Part shown: one piece after another, positions 62,750 to 64,000 of the stretch | How positions within the stretch are numbered: the stretch's first letter is position 1 | How the letters are laid out: each line of letters begins with the position of its first letter | Origin: Chlorobiota bacterium | Lineage (GTDB): Bacteria; Bacteroidota; Ignavibacteria; OLB7 | Assembly: GCA_016788565.1 (NCBI GenBank) | Contig: JAEUSP010000073.1 | Span: 1-64,000 of the forward strand | Direction: 5' to 3' | Length of the DNA: 64,000 bases | Made by a program: the position numbers and the translations under genes | Notes under the pieces: generated by a model | What the model saw: only the letters and a program-made list of their open reading frames with translations | Database searches by the model: none | Told to the model about the DNA's origin: nothing

Positions 62750-62781
62750 AATGGAGAGCAACCACACCGTCGCTCTCCATT
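62750..62781. terminator. Candidate terminator after the RM genes
   Basis: The inverted repeat AATGGAGAGC...GCTCTCCATT lies between the plus-strand stop at 62730 and the minus-strand stop at 62848. It has no strong T tract, so the call is tentative. Confidence 0.5.
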
Positions 62782-62847
62782 CGCATTTCGTGCTGAGCTT
62801 GCATCTGCAGAATCACGCAGCCGTGAGTTTTTCGCCAATAATTCCTC

Positions 62848-64000
62848 CTACCGCTGAATCACCAACGGAAGCAACTGCGGCGGCTCCTTCCCGATGCGAA
62901 CCTCAACCAGATATTTCCCGCTTGCTAAACCCGATACCTCTATCGGAAGGGTGTGTTCCCCGGCTTGCAGCGGTTGCTCGGTTATCAGCTTTGTTTCTTC
63001 GCCGGTCATGGTGATTATTGCCACGCTTGCAACGGCAGCCGAAGCAAGCCGCAACTGCAAAAATCCCGTTTGGCTTGTTGAAAGGATGTTCTGCTGCAAC
63101 CACACTGATTGCACAACTGTTGGCACGGTTGGGGATCCACTGGTTGGCTCGCCGCCAATCCGCCAACGTCCAACTTTGAATGAGTCAAGGGAGGCCAGAT
63201 AAAAGTAATTGGCATCCCTCAGCAGCCCGCCGTAGGTAACGGTTCGCACCAGCACAAAGCCCCGCCCAGAATCAGCCGAGTAGGCTAATCGGTTGGCTGA
63301 AAGCATGTACGCCTGTGCTGGCGATAACCAGCTTGTTGCCCCCCATCCACGAATTGCCGAAGAAGAAAGGCTTGATCGCCACGTGGCTCCGTTATCGAAC
63401 GAACGGTAGATCGTCCACTTATCCTTTCCGGCAAGATTATCCGGGACAATCGCCATGCAGTAGCCATTGCCAAACACGGTAAGCTGTGCTGGAATCGTGC
63501 GCGTTGGTTCGGTGAGGTCTTGGGTGGTTAGCCAAGTTGCTCCGCCATCTATGCTTCGCAGCAGCTCCCTTTCGCGGGCAGCAATGCCAAGTTGGTTATC
63601 AATCATTCTGGTTATCAGCATCGGTTCCTCCGAGAGTAGTTCCCACGTTTGTAGCGTATCGCTGCTTCGGTAGAACCGGCTGTTCATGGAGATGTATGCC
63701 GTTAGCCGCTCGCTGTTTTCAATGAACTGTATTCGGCCGTTCAGCAGCGATAGGTCATCGTACAGTGTGGTGACGCGCCAGGTTTTGCCGGTGTCGCGGC
63801 TTTCCATCCGGCAGGCACGCTCCAGCGTGGTGGGGCTGGTTTGCACGGCAATGGCAACCACCCATTCTGGGCTCAGGATACTGTTTGGCCAAAAGATTTG
63901 TTTAATGTGCCCAATCCCTTTCGGCAATGCGTTCGGCACGCTATACAGGTCGCTCCAGGTTTGCGCCGAATCGCTGCTTCGCAGAAGATGCCCGGTTGTT
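62848..64000 (-). CDS. Secreted BNR-repeat protein with T9SS-type C-terminus (partial)
   Basis: The frame continues to the window edge, where it still reads LRSSDSAQTWSDLYS, so the start lies outside. Visible BNR/Asp-box repeats are LRSSDSAQTW, ESRDTGKTW, RSIDGGATW and RSFDNGATW, consistent with a sialidase-type propeller. The C-terminal 80 residues (LRLASAAVASVAIITMTGEE, AGEHTLPIEVSGL, KYLVEVRIGKE) look like a T9SS sorting domain. It is similar in style to the propeller/toroid protein at 45440-48112. Confidence 0.82.
   Translation of the reverse strand, partial: TTGHLLRSSDSAQTWSDLYSVPNALPKGIGHIKQIFWPNSILSPEWVVAIAVQTSPTTLERACRMESRDTGKTWRVTTLYDDLSLLNGRIQFIENSERLTAYISMNSRFYRSSDTLQTWELLSEEPMLITRMIDNQLGIAARERELLRSIDGGATWLTTQDLTEPTRTIPAQLTVFGNGYCMAIVPDNLAGKDKWTIYRSFDNGATWRSSLSSSAIRGWGATSWLSPAQAYMLSANRLAYSADSGRGFVLVRTVTYGGLLRDANYFYLASLDSFKVGRWRIGGEPTSGSPTVPTVVQSVWLQQNILSTSQTGFLQLRLASAAVASVAIITMTGEETKLITEQPLQAGEHTLPIEVSGLASGKYLVEVRIGKEPPQLLPLVIQR

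Overview
The window looks like a chromosomal segment from a moderately GC-rich member of the Bacteroidota/Chlorobiota superphylum, possibly a Kapabacteria-type lineage (inference). Three things point there. Several secreted proteins end in type IX secretion (T9SS, Por) sorting domains. Most genes lack a strong Shine-Dalgarno. The intergenic regions are full of short tandem and palindromic repeats. I recognise about 40 protein genes, the 3' end of a 23S rRNA, a 5S rRNA and one tRNA-Thr. No CRISPR array, transposase or integrase is visible.

Layout. 1-716: end of an rRNA operon with its terminator. 806-5062 (minus): kynurenine branch of tryptophan degradation (kynU, haaO, ACMSD) followed by a flavin-reductase-like/GNAT fusion. 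5466-17808: secreted and housekeeping genes, including a large UnbV/FG-GAP protein, mobA, maf, a partial methionine synthase carrying an inserted acetyltransferase domain, a lipoprotein deaminase and a TPR-LuxR regulator. 18214-20713 (minus): a three-gene AT-rich island of unknown function, bracketed by 61-bp direct repeats. 21278-26065: two T9SS-exported proteins, one a subtilisin-like protease. 26435-33400 (minus): a SEDS-family protein, aat and a giant M16 protease. 33648-37187 (plus): a tightly coupled surface operon (VWA/OmpA lipoprotein and two partners). 37363-41306 (minus): gdh, hppD and an aminotransferase, a plausible tyrosine/glutamate catabolic group. 41598-49048 and 49148-50038 (plus): KTSC protein, ispH, a six-hairpin glycosidase, a beta-propeller/toroid protein and exported proteins. 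50161-60162: outer-membrane, aminopeptidase, TerC and deoxyhypusine-synthase-like genes and the tRNA. 60269-62730 (plus): an AT-richer EcoRII-type restriction-modification pair. 62848-64000: the end of a further T9SS-type protein.

How the genes fit together. The kynU-haaO-ACMSD group and the aminotransferase-hppD-gdh group suggest aromatic amino acids are used as nutrients, and the secreted proteases (S8, M16, M1) could supply them. The EcoRII-like pair and the AT-rich island are the clearest candidates for horizontally acquired DNA. The most unusual non-coding signal is the set of interspersed repeats: a 116-bp perfect-length palindromic element (2 copies), a roughly 45-bp palindrome (7 copies), and several tandem families, one of which supplies the start codon of mobA.

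All function calls come from reading the translated sequence and motif recognition. No database search was run.
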